Positions 42,280-55,076 of a DNA stretch of 64,000 nt are shown here, one piece after another. The notes beneath the pieces were generated by a model. The model made no database searches. It was not told where the DNA came from and saw only the letters and a program-made list of their open reading frames with translations. The stretch covers positions 1,054,001-1,118,000 of the forward strand of contig CP087220.1 in the NCBI GenBank assembly GCA_020912385.1. Reading direction: 5' to 3'. The position numbers were made by a program, and so were the translations under genes. Origin of the DNA: Neofusicoccum parvum. Lineage: Eukaryota; Ascomycota; Dothideomycetes; Botryosphaeriales; Botryosphaeriaceae. Within the stretch, counting starts at the first letter, position 1; each line of letters starts with the position of its first letter.

Positions 42280-43763
42280 CTACTCAACCCAAGCTGCATA
42301 TTTCCTTCCAACAACTTTAGGAAACGGAAAGACCTTCCTCACGGACTCAGCCACCACATCAGCAGATCCGCTCGCCTTCAAAGCCGACACCGCCGCCTTC
42401 TCATCCCGCTCCTCCGCCTTCGCCTTCGCCTCCTCTGCCCCGTAACACGGCACCGGCTCCGCAGCCTCCCCCTTATTCACCGTCACAGCCGACACACTCA
42501 TCGTCACGTAGTCGGCAATCTGCGCCGCATACCTGATATGTTGCTTTGTCTTCTTATCATAGATATTGCTGACGTTCAGCTGCTGCCCGTTCTTCCCCAG
42601 CTTCCCCTCCGGGATTTTGACCGTGAAGCGCAAGCCCTGGCCCTTGGCGATGTCGCCGCGGGTGAAGACAAAGATGGAGGAGTCATCGTCGATGGGCTCG
42701 AGGTTGGCGTTGCTGGCGTCACCGGTGGTAGACGCGAGGTCGAGGTAGAAGTTCGAGGTGTCGATGGAGGCGATGTAGAGGGCGACTGGGTCGGCGACGC
42801 TAAGGGCGTTGCCGGCGCGGGCGTATTGGTTGATTGCGCCGCCGATCTGGATAAAGTGGTTTCATTAGCGGCCAGTTCTCAGATTCAACAATAGTGTGGG
42901 GGCTAAGGTGTACTTACGGTGGGGTCAGAGTGTCGGCCGGGGTTGCCGTACTGTGAGCAGCGGATCAGACGATCTGGATCGGTAACTATGTTGCCATCCT
43001 TGTCCTTGCGAATCACTGTCGCCTGGGCCGCAATGTCGATCTCAGCTGAGAGGGTGTTGTTGGGCTGGACGAGATGCGCGATAGTGCCAGTAGTCGTAAG
43101 TGAGTTCCAGTAGTTGTTTGGGTTGTACACCTGCTGCCCGGTCTTGGGATCGGTGAGGAAAAACTCGTTGTCACTCATGCTGTCCGCCGCATCTGCGTTG
43201 AGCTCGCGCATCTTCTTGATGAAATCATCGCGCTGGTAACTTGCGAAGAATTGCCAGTACTGTTCCTGGTCAGCTTTTCCTTACCAGGAGGTGGACCGAT
43301 TGGAGGAGCGTACCTCCGGACCTTCGCAGGTGAACGTGGCACTGATGATGTCCTTGCTGGAGTTCCTTGAAGCCGACCACTCCAGATATTCATCTTGGAA
43401 GATGCGACTGGCGTCTGCGACTTGCCAACGGAGAGGCGTCGTCTTGTAGGCAGTGGTGACCTGTGGCAATGTCAGCAAATATCAGGATATCAGTCCGCAG
43501 TCACTGATCACCAGCTTAGGAAACGCATTCCACGTCACGGCCTGAGGCCTTTGCGTTGTGTCGAATGGATCAACCGTTCCGTTGAAGAATTGCGACAACG
43601 GAGTTCTGCCAGGGGACACAATACTGGGGTCTGCAGAGATCTCCCCGTCCATCCAGTACGAGATGAACTGTTTGGACCATAATTCGCGGTTCTCCTCAGT
43701 CAGTTCAGAGAGATTACCTGGAGGGCTAAAGTACAGCAGGGTCTCAGCCTTGAAGTCAGACAT
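42280..43763 (-). CDS. Unrecognised protein, 437 aa
   Basis: Exons (transcript order) 43763-43512, 43460-43314, 43265-42918 and 42846-42280 all end in phase 0, giving 437 aa. I do not recognise a family. The N-terminus (MSDFKAETLLYFSPPGNLSE) has no signal peptide. The middle contains NNYWNSLTTTGTIAHLV and a strand-like segment SAEIDIAAQATVIR. The C-terminus is Ala/Lys/Glu-rich and probably helical. No membrane helix is evident. It diverges from the gene at 44567 and the pair may act together. Splice signals are good (GTACGC, GTAAGT), the first donor GTGATC less so. Confidence 0.68.
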
Positions 43764-44566
43764 GTTGTGATGACAGATTGTAAGCTTTTGTGAAAGAACG
43801 TCGATAATTGTTTGGTCCTTCAAGGGCCGTTTGAGAGCATAGAGCCGATCTCTTATACATCACTCCTTGTAGCTACCAAACCATTCAAGGGAGTCATCAG
43901 ACCTGTTGCCTTCCTACCCAGAGAGCTGGCAATGTAGAATACGGCGCGTCTGTCCATTGGTTTCGCTTGGTTCGAGCTGTCAGCTCAAGTCACTCTTGCT
44001 GCAGGAGGCTGCAGTACGCCTCTCAGCATAGATTAGAGAATTCTTGATACTGTGATGATTTTTTAATCATGTGGTGCGGCTGAATGTATGTCATTGCTGA
44101 CTGACTGGCCGCATATGCAGCGGAACGGCACGCCTTGCTGACCGCTCTACCACGCCGGCCGCCTCTTTCGGATTCCTGCATACCGGTCAGCAGCGTCCGT
44201 ACCCAATCCAGCCTCCTTTAGTAGCGCTCTGCTAACCAATAAAGATCTAAGAAGCGCTGCAGTCATGTTCTACCCTCACCTCATCACTTAATCTAGCCCT
44301 TATCTCACCGCTTATCATTGGCTGCAGCTAGCTGCTGATGTTCCTGTTCAGCTCGTAAAATCTCACAATCATCTTCTTGGCTAGAGTCTAGCTATTGCAA
44401 ACCCGATCACATGGATGCCTTGACACCGGGTGGCGAGATGATATACCATGCAGGCAATCACGCCATTCATCTATGCTTGAAGTTCAGCCTTCTGCATTAC
44501 TTCTTCGCCACCAAGCTAGCTAATAGTTCAGCAGTTTCCATTCCTTCTTTGATACCGAAGCATCCC
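43764..44566. promoter_or_regulatory. Shared promoter region of two unrecognised divergent genes
   Basis: About 800 bases separate the two starts. It is AT-moderate and contains no supported coding region. If the plus-strand gene starts at the upstream ATG (44411) the spacer is 156 bases shorter. Confidence 0.4.
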
Positions 44567-46716
44567 ATGATGACTTCTCCACAACTTTGGAAACGGAAGT
44601 TCACTCGCGACTCGGCTGTGGACAAAGATGAAATCGCCGACGAGCAGTTCCGCCAGGAAAACTTCACGGACAACTTTGGCCAATATCTACTAGAAGCGAA
44701 CCCTGCCAGCCTAAGCACATTTGATGCCGTAATCACAGACTTCTGGAGTGAGTATTAAATTCGTCCAATGCCGGATCTTGGCTGATTATCGTCATCTTGA
44801 TAGACGACTCGCAACAGGACAACTCGACGATCAAAATAGAGACCTTCGTAATTGCGGATGGAGCGTTCATCAACCGCGCCAAAGTTCCAACCTGGTTTCA
44901 GCCGCATGTCCGCCTCCTAACAGTTGTTTCTCCGTTACCATCTTCGCCTACCAAGAATTGGAGGATGTTCATTGTTGGTTCCGGCGCCGTCAATGACGCT
45001 GCGGGATTTGTCCAGGTTGCGAGCTGGGATGGAAAAGTCTTCCGCTTCTACGCGGTAAGTGGCATGTCAATTGCCCTCACGCTTGATCTGACAATCCAAC
45101 GATAAGGTGGAAGACATCAATGGGAATTCTCAGGACCGAGGCTGGACCTACCAGGGAAACTCGTTCAACGCCTTTGCAGACGGAGACGCCTACGACACTG
45201 CCTATCTTGGACCTTTCAACGGCCATGTCAACGGAGCATGTATTATGAAAGAGCTCCACAGGTGAGTGAGCTTAAACAGCATTCATGGCATATCAGTTGA
45301 TCATCTGCAGCCCTTGGTATCACTGGTTCAATCAAGGAAGTTTTCTCGACTGCTTGTCAAAAGATGAGCAGAAGCTTTTTGAGTCTATCCCATACCTCAC
45401 CGGCAAAGGCCAAACTTGCTTTTTCGGTGCCAGTGTCAAGTCGCCTGACATCCTAGAGGATCTGGTGGAAGACGCTGTTGCAAAGTGGTATGAGACGAGA
45501 CTGCTTACCGACTTCTGTGACACGACGGATCCGAAGCGCACAATGCCAAAGCCCCACCCATCAAATGTGCACAGATGGATGGCACACTTGCTCCTTACCA
45601 CCACGGTCAACATCCGAACGTCCGAAAATGATGGGGATAGTTTCCGTGCTCCCTTGGAGCACTTTTTCGACAATGAATTACTTTCGCAATCGAATGACCT
45701 TGACCTCCTTGTGAGTATTCTTTCTTCCTCTTTATGCCTTGTTCTGCCATATCGTTAATTTTGCAAAGCCCGACATGAGCCAATTCAACTTTGTGTTCGA
45801 CAAAATGACATACGACCGCATCTGTGCCGAGCTTCGTCTGAGCCTCCTTCAGGAAGTTCGCAACCCTTCGGACGTGCCAAAAGACTGGCCTCACTTCACC
45901 CTGAAACCAGGTACTCTGGGCGGCGGAAAGCAAACCGACTCCTACGACCTATCAGTCTTCCTCGAAGTAGCCGCGAATACAGAAGGTCTGCCTTTCGTCG
46001 TTCTCCAACCCTCGTACGAGGACGCCCAAGGCATCCTGTCTATGCAAGATCTCGACCAATTCGGTGAAGATTTCCCAAGATCATTGCTCACCACCAAAGC
46101 CGTCCGGGCGCTCCTCATGCTTGACTTTTGGAACCCTGTCTACAGCTGGAAGCGCGGGGTCCTCATGCAGTACCTGCCCGCAGTCACAAATCTCGTCACC
46201 GACGGCAGACAGGCGGCCTACGACCTCGAAGCCGCCTTTGTCTCCGCCGTCAGAGCTTCCACCTTCGCCGCCTCCCAGGACACGAACAGCCCGGAGCACC
46301 AATTCCTCCAAATGTACGACGGCTCCGACGACGTCTCGGTATACCAGGAGCGCGTCGGCAGCTACCTCTCCGCCGTGAACCGCCGCCTGCAGACCGAAGA
46401 CGGGCTGCGCGACTACCTCAAGCTGGCAGAGTCGCGGCGAAGGATCTACCGACCGCTTCCACTCGACGAATTTGGTGTTCAGCTTCCGTACGCCGTGGGT
46501 CTGCCGGTGGATTGGCCGTATATCGAGATGGCCGAGACTGGGGCCGTGCAGCCGATCCCGCAGCGAGGGTTGGAGTTTTTGGCTTCGTGGACGCGGACGC
46601 TGCATGGGTTTGATCCGCATATCGTTTCTGTTGACGGTGAGCCGGGTGTGAGGAGGTTTCCAAGTCCGAATGCGGCGCGGTGTCCTGTGAGGAGGCTTCG
46701 CGCCAACGAGGATTAG
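44567..46716 (+). CDS. Unrecognised protein, 644 aa
   Basis: Exons 44567-44747, 44804-45054, 45107-45261, 45311-45710 and 45769-46716 give 644 aa. An in-frame ATG at 44411 would add 52 residues that look unlike the rest, so MMTSPQLWKRKF was taken as start. No domain is recognised. Visible blocks are ADGAFINRAKVPTWFQPH, GWTYQGNSFNAF, SPWYHWFNQGSFLDCLS and MAHLLLTTTVNIRTS. Trp/Tyr/Phe-rich motifs suggest a folded ligand-binding or enzymatic protein. No signal peptide or membrane helix is seen. All splice sites are strong and phases close, so the gene is real although unassigned. It is divergent from the 42280-43763 gene. Confidence 0.72.
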
Positions 46717-46899
46717 TGAAGAAACCGCGGGGCCTACGAATTGAAATGAAGGAGCTACAGATGATCTACTGAATCTACCACGCCCTGGCGGTCTTATAAA
46801 ATCAGATCCAAGAAAACTACCCAGTCATAGGCGGCATCGGACCTCAGTTCGGAAATACCCGTTTGGGATATTTGAAGTAGCAACGATTAGATATAGTGC

Positions 46900-48827
46900 T
46901 CAAAAAGTAAAAGCTTTTGCCAATTTGTTCAACAAGGCCACCCGCTGTGGCTCCTGCAGTTGCTGATCAGATTCAGGCGCTGGAACTGTTGAAGTACCAG
47001 TAAACGAAATGTCTTGCTCGTCATCGTCTTTCGTTTTTACAGCCGGGTAATCCCCATCTCTCCGAACCTGTTGGCCCTCCGTCGCAAACCCCACGTGATC
47101 ATTACCGATCTCCAAAAGCTTAAGTCTTGTTTTCGCCAACTGATCATCCAACGGTAGCTGCCCCAAGCTTTGCCCTTCCGTCAGCTTGTCCAGCTCTGTG
47201 TTCCTCGTTGTTCTTAAGAACGTCGAAAAGTTCGCGTCCATACTAACGCCGTTCTTGTGGAGCGATGCTAAGCCGATAGCCATGCCGATGAGGGTCACGA
47301 GGAGTGCAATACCATATGAGAGCAACAGATTGCGCGAACTATACCGATAGACGTTGATGTTGCGCTCAGTCTGCACTTCTGTGTCTGGGGATCGAGTTGC
47401 ATTGGTACTGTTTGGACATGTCAGCGGGAAAACAAGTAACGAACATGCATTTGTTGAGCATATATCTTTGTAAGGTGGCGAGGGTAATACAGGAATTGCG
47501 ACGAGCTGAAAAGGCTCAGGGTCATGTTGGTGAAAAGCTCTTCAACCAGCTCGCCCATAGACCGGCCACGTGCCGCGGACTGCGCTTGACTCAGCATTGG
47601 GCTTGTCATTTGGTGCGGGTCGCCGCCTGCACCTCCGTAGTTGGACTGATTCATGTCGGGGCTACCAGCGATGGCAGTTTGCAACACTGAGGTCGAGTAA
47701 GGCGATTGCCAATACTCATTGAATATCCCTACATTTCCCTCCAGAAGGTCAAGCAAGCAGAGGAAGATCCCTACGTATGGATTTCCTTGTTCGCTTGCAT
47801 TGTAAGGAAGACGGTATACGAAGGGATCCATGGAGATGCTCTGTATACCATTGGTGAAGTTGAAATATACGGTGTAGGACGCATTCTGGAGGGAGCAAAC
47901 GAGATAAGTATTGCTTAGAATCTTCTGTTTTGGTCCGGGGCCAGAGAGTGACTTTCCATAGAGAAACAGTTCCATATACGGATATTCGACACCCATAAAA
48001 CCAGGCGAAACCGCAAAGAACGATATTCCCCACGGATCGGCTGGCTCAAGTTGATTCGGGCCGAGTTTCGAATGCAGCGTAGCATTCTCAATAAAAGCCT
48101 TGATGGAATAATTTGCGGCATCACACTTCACAGTTGGGCCGTAAAAAGTCGAAGTCCATGAAGAGTTCGTCCAGTCCAAGTGGGGTGGAGATATTGGTAG
48201 CAGTCGCATGGTGAAGGCGGATGCAGATGTGGTACCTATTAGATTTGGCAAGGGGCCACCCGAACCGGAATTCGAGTAATTCAAAAAGAACTTTTCGGTA
48301 GCCGAAAAGTCAATCATGGGAACAGGCAGCAGGTGCTTCTCCAGTAGGGGAATGGAGATGATAGATAGTGTTCCTGGTGGTAGAACGGCGGCAAACGGTA
48401 ACAACCTAGCGCGGGTATTATCAGCGATCAGCTGTCGATATAAATATTGGTGGGCTTACCAGATGACTGCCCCAATCAAATATGCTGATGGTGCCCTCGC
48501 GAACATTTCCACTCTCAGAAACTCAAGAGGGTCACCCTTTACTGCAAATAAGGAGTCCATAGCCTTGATTGAGAAGAACTCGTTCCTAAGAAGCAACCAA
48601 ATACGCTGCACCAGTGCGATACTCACAGAGGCTATCAGAGATGACCTTGTCAATAGAGCAAGTGCTGTACCAATGCGCGTTACCCATTCCTGTTTGTCAC
48701 TTCCTCCTGCTTCTTCCTCATGCAGACTATTGTAGAAGAAGTGGTGGCCCATGGCAAATGCGAGTCCCAGAAGAAAGAAGCTAACCATTTGCACGGGGGT
48801 GCGGAGTGCTAATCGTCGAGTACGCAT
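46900..48827 (-). CDS. Four-TM fungal membrane protein of unknown function with large glycosylated loop
   Basis: Exons (transcript order) 48827-48460, 48405-47491 and 47407-46900 give 596 aa from the ATG at 48827 (MRTRRLALRTPVQM). An ATG 42 codons upstream is possible. Helices near the N-terminus are VSFFLLGLAFAMGHHFFY, ALALLTRSSLIASVSIALV and YLIGAVIWLLPFAAVLPPG. A loop of about 320 residues with many N-x-S/T sites follows. A fourth helix (LLLSYGIALLVTLIGMAIGLASL) leads to a charged tail. Such proteins are abundant in filamentous fungi and are sometimes annotated 'formylmethionine deformylase-like', which I regard as a misnomer. The plan equals that of the gene at 16460-18229. Confidence 0.72.
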
Positions 48828-49857
48828 GGTTAAGAGACGAGTGGTTTGACCGTCAACTTGAATGATGAGAGTGATGTGATTCAGCACGAGTCTTGAGTAG
48901 AGAGAGGTAGAAGGCACTAGATCAGGCGCATGCAAGTACAAGCCTTGTGGCATTTGAGCTCCCCGCGGCCTTTCAGCTTGATCCTTATGTCGGTACCGTA
49001 TGACTGGGTCCTCTAGGCTGGGGTTTCACAATTATGTCGTGAACCAGCTTGATGAAACATCACCAGGTAACATGAGAAGGCAAACATATGCCTGTGCAAC
49101 AGGCTTGTCCGCATTTACTACGCCATGCAACAGGCATTTCCATTCAAAGCTTTTTACAGAAAAAGGAACTTGTAGACACATATGCGGTGATAAATATGGA
49201 AGCCACAACTAATTATGCATGTAAAACGTCGGGCTACTTAGCCATGCTCACTACACTTAAATTTAGTGCTAATGAATTTGTGTATCATGGCACAGAGAAC
49301 ACTGCCTCACAAGGCCTGCACGGTGTTCTAAAAACGGCATACCTCGGGCTGAGGCTCAGCTCCAGGTGATCATTGAAAGCCTACCGAGGCTGTCTGTTTC
49401 ACTGATAGTTACAAGTATTTACCTTGTGAGATACGTCATCGTAGTACCGGTACCGCTAATATGCGTACAAAGCTTTTGAAGAGAAATCCATCACGTATTC
49501 ATTCACTTGCCCGAGGGCTGATAGCCAATCTGGAAACCAAAGTGATTCAAACGCGTCTTGTTGACTAAAAAATATGAATTCTACTCGATATATCTCCCAT
49601 ACAGTATCCTCCCGTAGCAGAGATGTCTCCTCCCCTTCGCTCTCTCGAATATCTGATGACGTTCCCCATATATACAGAACGTTCGCCCAGAAAAAGGCAC
49701 AAAAAACGCCACCCAAATTTCTTCCACCCGCCCATCCCGTGTTTTCAAAAAGGAGAGAAACCTCGCTCGGTTCGGTATCATGCGTCAAAAATAAAACAAG
49801 CCCCTCCAACCCAACCCCAAAAGAGAACAATCCACAAAGGAGGGAATAAACAAACCT
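48828..49857. other. Intergenic region
   Basis: About 1 kb between a minus-strand membrane-protein gene and the 3' end of the flippase gene. No coding region supported. It should hold the promoter of the former and the 3' untranslated region of the latter. Confidence 0.5.
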
Positions 49858-52800
49858 CTACTTCAACGTCTCGCTCCTCTTCACGCCCCCAAACCTCGTC
49901 GCCAACATCTCCTGAATCTCCTCGCTGGCCCTCGGCTTCGCAGCCGTCTGCCCCTCCTCCCGCCCCTGCTGCTCTCCCACCTCCACCTGCCCCAGCCCCT
50001 CCGGCCGGTTCCTTAGCAGATCCCTGACCTCGCCCTCGCGCTGCTCCTGCTCCTCGACGGTGCGGTGCTTGGCGATGCGCTCGCCGATTTCCGCCATCTC
50101 CTCATCCACCTCCTCTGCCGCCGTCTTCTTTCTCCGCAGCAGCCCCAGCCCCCACTTCCTCCCACCCTTCCCGTCGCCACTCGACGACTCGCCCTCCTTC
50201 CCGAACCGTTCCCAACCCTGGTGCAGCTCCTTGCTCGCCGCGTCCTCAAAGCGCAGCTTGATGGCCGGGTCCTTCTCGAACTCCTGGAAGCGGTCGACGT
50301 CGGTGGTCCAAAAGGTCGCGCGGATGGTGCGGACGCCGATCTCGAAGACGATGACGCACAGCAGGATCATGATGAGCGTCAGCCACCACAGGGCGTTGCG
50401 GCCGAAGCGATCGCGGTCCCACAGGCCGTCCTTGACGTAGTAGATGACCTCGTCGGCCGAGTAGGACGAGGCGAGGATGATGCACCAGAGGAACCAGCCG
50501 CCGACGGAGCAGACGAACGAGAATAGCGCCGTGTACGTCTTTGTGTGCATCTCCAGGCCCTGGAGCTTGAAGGAGATGAGGATCACGACGGCGGTGTAGG
50601 TGAGGGTGCTGAGGGCGTAGATGGATTGGTCATTGGTGAAGATGGCTTGCGCGTAGAGGCCAAGCATGCAGAAGTAGATGATAACCATCTCGCACGAGGC
50701 CATGAACATCCAGCCCAGGTAGACTTTGAAATTGAAACCGCCATTGCGCTGGCCTTTGGTGTAGAGCTCGGGCACAGCGATTAGTGTGGCTGGGGAGAGG
50801 TCTTTGTCGAAGATACCGAGGATGATGACGGGAAGGGAGGTAAAGAGCTGTACCGATCAGTATAATAACGAGTTAGGGTTAATCCAAAGGGCTCATAACA
50901 TACCGTGTTGAACATACTCAAGCTCCACGACTCGTACAAACTAGTACCCGTGTAGCCAACCCACCGCTGATACAAAGCCTGCGTCAGGTAGAACAGGAAT
51001 TCTTTCCAGAACGTCGCGACTGTGTACTTGCAGGTTCGGATGTAATTCCAACGCCCATGCACAAGCAGCAATTTGGTAAGGAACCTGAACTGAGCCATCG
51101 AGTAATCCGACACTCTTGCAGCCTGCAACCCTTCTTTGCCTGTTATACCGATGCCGACGTGGGCCTCCTGAATCATCGCGATATCGTTGGCACCGTCTCC
51201 AATGGCGAGCGTGATTGACTTCTTGACCTTCTTGCGCACCATGTTCACCAGTCCTGCCTTTTGGCTTGGGCTGGCACGGCAGCAGACAACTGAGTCTGCG
51301 AGAACGGCAAGATCAAAGAAAAGAGAGTACACCGAGCGATCATTCTCAATCATGGAGAGGGTTTGGCCGTCAACAACGACGACCGAGTGTGCAACCTTTC
51401 CTTCGCTGATGTCGACAATAGTGGCGGCAATGCTTTGCTCGACCTCACCATCCTCGTGGTCTAGAATAGTGACAGAGGAGTAATCCTTGATCAAGCGGCA
51501 CGAATGGCCGATGTTGATGGCAGTCTCACGCTTATCGCCCGTGAGCATCCACATCTTGATGTTTGCCCGGCGAAGTTTGTCGATTGTCTGGGGCACGCCA
51601 TTCTGAAGCTTGTCTTCGATAGCTGTTGCGCCAGCGAGATCCAGGTCTTGCTCAATCATCTCGCCAGCTCTCTCAATCATGTCCTGACGGTCAACAAGAC
51701 TGGTCGTGGCGTCAAGGTAAACCTTCTTCCAGACCTGATACTCCTGCTCGTCAAGGAATCGGTAGCCGTACAGCAGCGTGCGGAGACCCTCGGTCGAAAA
51801 GTCGTTGATGTGTTGGAAGCATCGTTCAAAAACGGTGTGCTCATCAACGACGAGAGCTTCTTCAACCAATTCTTCCTCATCATCCATTTGCATCGAGCTG
51901 CGTGCCTCGGATACGGCCATCGACTGGCGTCCAAATTGAGCAGACGGGCGAGGGGAGTAATACATGCTCTGCTCTTCCATAGAAGAAACATCGATATCCC
52001 TTTCTCGCTCATTAAGCCAGTGATTCAGCTCGTCCCTGATGGGCTGCAATTTGGTACTCCCCATGCTCGCACGGCTGGCACCACCAAGACTCTTGCGGCC
52101 AATAGTGAAGCTTGGGCGACTCATGCTCTTCCGCTCGATCTGTTCGCTCTTCCGCGCAATAGCGACCTGGGCTTCCATGCTCTTTCTCTTGTTCGCCCTG
52201 CGCTCGATCTCGACGACCTTCTGATGAGCGAGTGACGCTTGCTTGAGACGTTGCATAACAATTGAATCGGCGCCCTTGCAGAGCAAGCAGATACGGTTGT
52301 CAGGGAAGCGCACGATGCTTGACATTCTCTTGCGCTTGCTCGAGAATTCAATCACATCAAGAACCTCGAAAACCTCAACAACAGGCTCGCCATCGGCGGA
52401 TGGAAAGCTCTTCAGCGTGATCGTACCCACATCTCGATCGATGACCAAGTAGCCGAGCTCCTGGGCAGCTCTCACAAGAGCCAGTTCATCTGGAGATGAA
52501 GCCTGGAAATCTATGGTTCCATCCTTCTGCTTCTCAGGCAGACAAGTGTGGCATAGAGCAATGGACAACAAAAACATCCGGGCTTTCCTTGCGAACACCG
52601 TGTAAGGTTTACGCTGGATATACCGAATCATATCGGTAGTGAGCAATTCCGATTGCGGCTTGCCCGGGCGAGCCGAAGATTTCCAGTGGCTCTCCCCCTG
52701 TTCTTCAGCTGCACCTGCCGTAGCCTCCTGATCTTCGCTACCCAGGGTTTCGAAGCCAATAGAATGCCTCACGGATGCCAAGCTCTTCCTCAGAGGCTTC

Positions 52801-55076
52801 TTGCCCTTGTTCTTTTTCTTGTGTGTCGGGCGCCGGATGAGATTACTTCCAGGCTGCTCCTCTAGATCGTGATTATGGAGCCAGGCCGTTCCGGCAACAG
52901 ACATTTTGCGGAATTTCATCGAGTTGTCGGTAAGAGTACCTGTCTTATCCGAAAAGATGTAGCTGACTTGACCCAACTCTTCGTTAATAGTAGAGGTACG
53001 AGGCTCGAACGGCGTGTTGCTTTCCTTGTGGTACATATCGATGTCATTCAACATCCACATCTGCCACACCTTGACGATTTCCAAACTGACATAGAGGGAG
53101 AGAGGAATCATAGTGTTGAACATGATAATGAAAGATGCCAGAATTGGGAAGAACGCAACGCTGGCATTTGTCAAATACCAGGCATCATCTTCCGTGTTGT
53201 TTGACCAGATCTGGTAAGCAACAGTGTTGAATATAGCCAAAAGAATGACGAAGATGACGATGATGATGACAATCCTATTGACGAGGGTCTGCAGTGCTGG
53301 AGCTTTGATTCTCGGGTTCTTGTTCGCATTCATTCGGATCTTGCAGTCCTCGCCGGAGTAAATCACCATTCCGACAGCTTCCGGAGTGTTCCTCAGGATA
53401 CTGCCACGGTACATGATCTCGGCGTTCGTGAGCGGAGCCGTTTCCCCAACATACGTGATGCGACCCTCAAAGTTGTACAGGTCGAGATTGGGGTCTTCTA
53501 CCACGAAATGCGCCCTGCAAGCGGCAATGTCCTCGTCACTCGTACACGACTTGGCCAACAAAGCCGATGTCTGCTTGCTCTTCAAGTTCGTTTCGCCGTC
53601 CAAAGCCATGGTCTCCACGTAGGCTATGCCATTGGGGCCGCTCGAATGGAGAAGAACAAGGTCTGCAGGAGCAGCTTCGTCACGTTTTAGTTTGACGATG
53701 TCGCCGACTTTGAGATCTTTCCACTTTGTTGTTGCCCAGTGAACAGGTCCTAGAGACGGTGCTGCTGGATCATTTTTCAGATCCTCCTCTGCGTCTTCCT
53801 TGTCTACTGGTGTGTACGCGTGCAACACGGTGCACTCTCGGTTATTTTCTGCTTTGTCCAGGCGATATCTTCGGAGATCGTCATAACCTTCTTTACTGAT
53901 GGAGAGAGATACAAAGAAGAGTAGCGGGACGATCGTGGTGAACTGTCCAGTTGTACTGAGTCCGGGTATCATCTGCAAAATGGAAACACACAAAAAGTAG
54001 AAGTTTGCCAATTTCGAGAATTGGGCAATCAGCTGGCGGGGCAGAAAGTTCCAGGCGTTGTAACGACTCGAGCGGATGGTGTTTGGAACATAGGGCTTTC
54101 CGGTCCTCTCATCGATCAACGTCTTCTTCCTCGATGCGTCGAGATCGATGTGCCTGCCGTCCTTGCTGGGAGGAATCTCCTGAATCCGCAGAACAATCTT
54201 ACGGAGTTTCCCGGCATTTTCCTTGACGCGTTTAATGAGACTTTTCCTACTCTCTTTAGCATTAACCCACAATTCGTAGTTTGGCAATGCGGAGATCCCT
54301 CTGAGAGCAGCCTTCTCGTCCGCCCCCTTTGGCATATCAGCATAGCCACGCGGGGGAGACACTTCGGCTTGTTCGACGTTGACGCTAGTGCCGTCGGCGG
54401 ACGTTTTCTTTGGCTGGCCGGATCCGGATGGGGTTGGTGAAACCTGGCTTGAGGAAGCTCCCGCATCTTGTAACTCGATGACCGCCCCAGGTGAATCGGC
54501 TGGATTCTCCACGTTCCGGCGGAACAACGAGCTCCGCAACGAATATCCCCTAGCACGGCTTCCTGGCGAAAGTGGTGACAACCTCGAGCGAGCGGTTTGC
54601 AGGGTGCCTGCGGAAGCACTGGATACCGACGACTGGGCTGTTTCCTCCGGCGCGTCACTTGCAGACGCAGTATCCACAGAAAGATTAGGTGTGCCCGGCC
54701 TCTCCAAATGTCCCATTGGCCTTCCCGGCGGAGCCGCTGCGGAAAGCCTGCGATCGCCATCGCCATTGCCTAAGTCGCCCGGCACTGCGCTCCGCTCAAC
54801 GTCTGTAGAGAACCGGACCCTTGTTGCACGCTCAGCGGGAGCGTTCGTCGGCGAGGTAGGTAGCTCGGTGCTGTCGACAGCGGAGGTGGTAGAGGCAGGC
54901 TGGTGCGGGCCCGGCTCAGTGAAGACTCTGCGGCCAGACCGGTCGAGGTTCTGCATGCCGGTGCTCGCGTTTGTAGGTGCATCGTCGGCGCCAAAGTCCT
55001 CGTCGACGTGCGACGAGTGCCTTCTGCGCATATCGGGCGAGCCGGGACTGGATCGGCCGTCGTCGGCACCGCTCAT
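49858..55076 (-). CDS. dnf3: P4-type ATPase, phospholipid flippase of the Dnf3 type
   Basis: Exons (transcript order) 55076-50904 and 50847-49858 give 1720 aa. A long Ser-rich cytosolic N-terminus (about 300 residues) precedes the first helices. Motifs are MALDGETNLKSK (about residue 490), the phosphorylated Asp in SDKTGTLTDN (about 709), and GDGANDIAMIQEAHVGIGI (about 1292). IPLSLYVSLEIVKVWQMWML before the Asp loop, and two long Ser/Lys/Arg-rich inserts in the nucleotide-binding region, fit Dnf3 better than Drs2, Dnf1/2 or Neo1. It should move phospholipids to the cytosolic leaflet of Golgi or plasma membranes with a Cdc50-type partner. One 56-bp intron lies between helices near the C-terminus. 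The subfamily call is moderate; the P4-ATPase call is firm. Confidence 0.9.
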
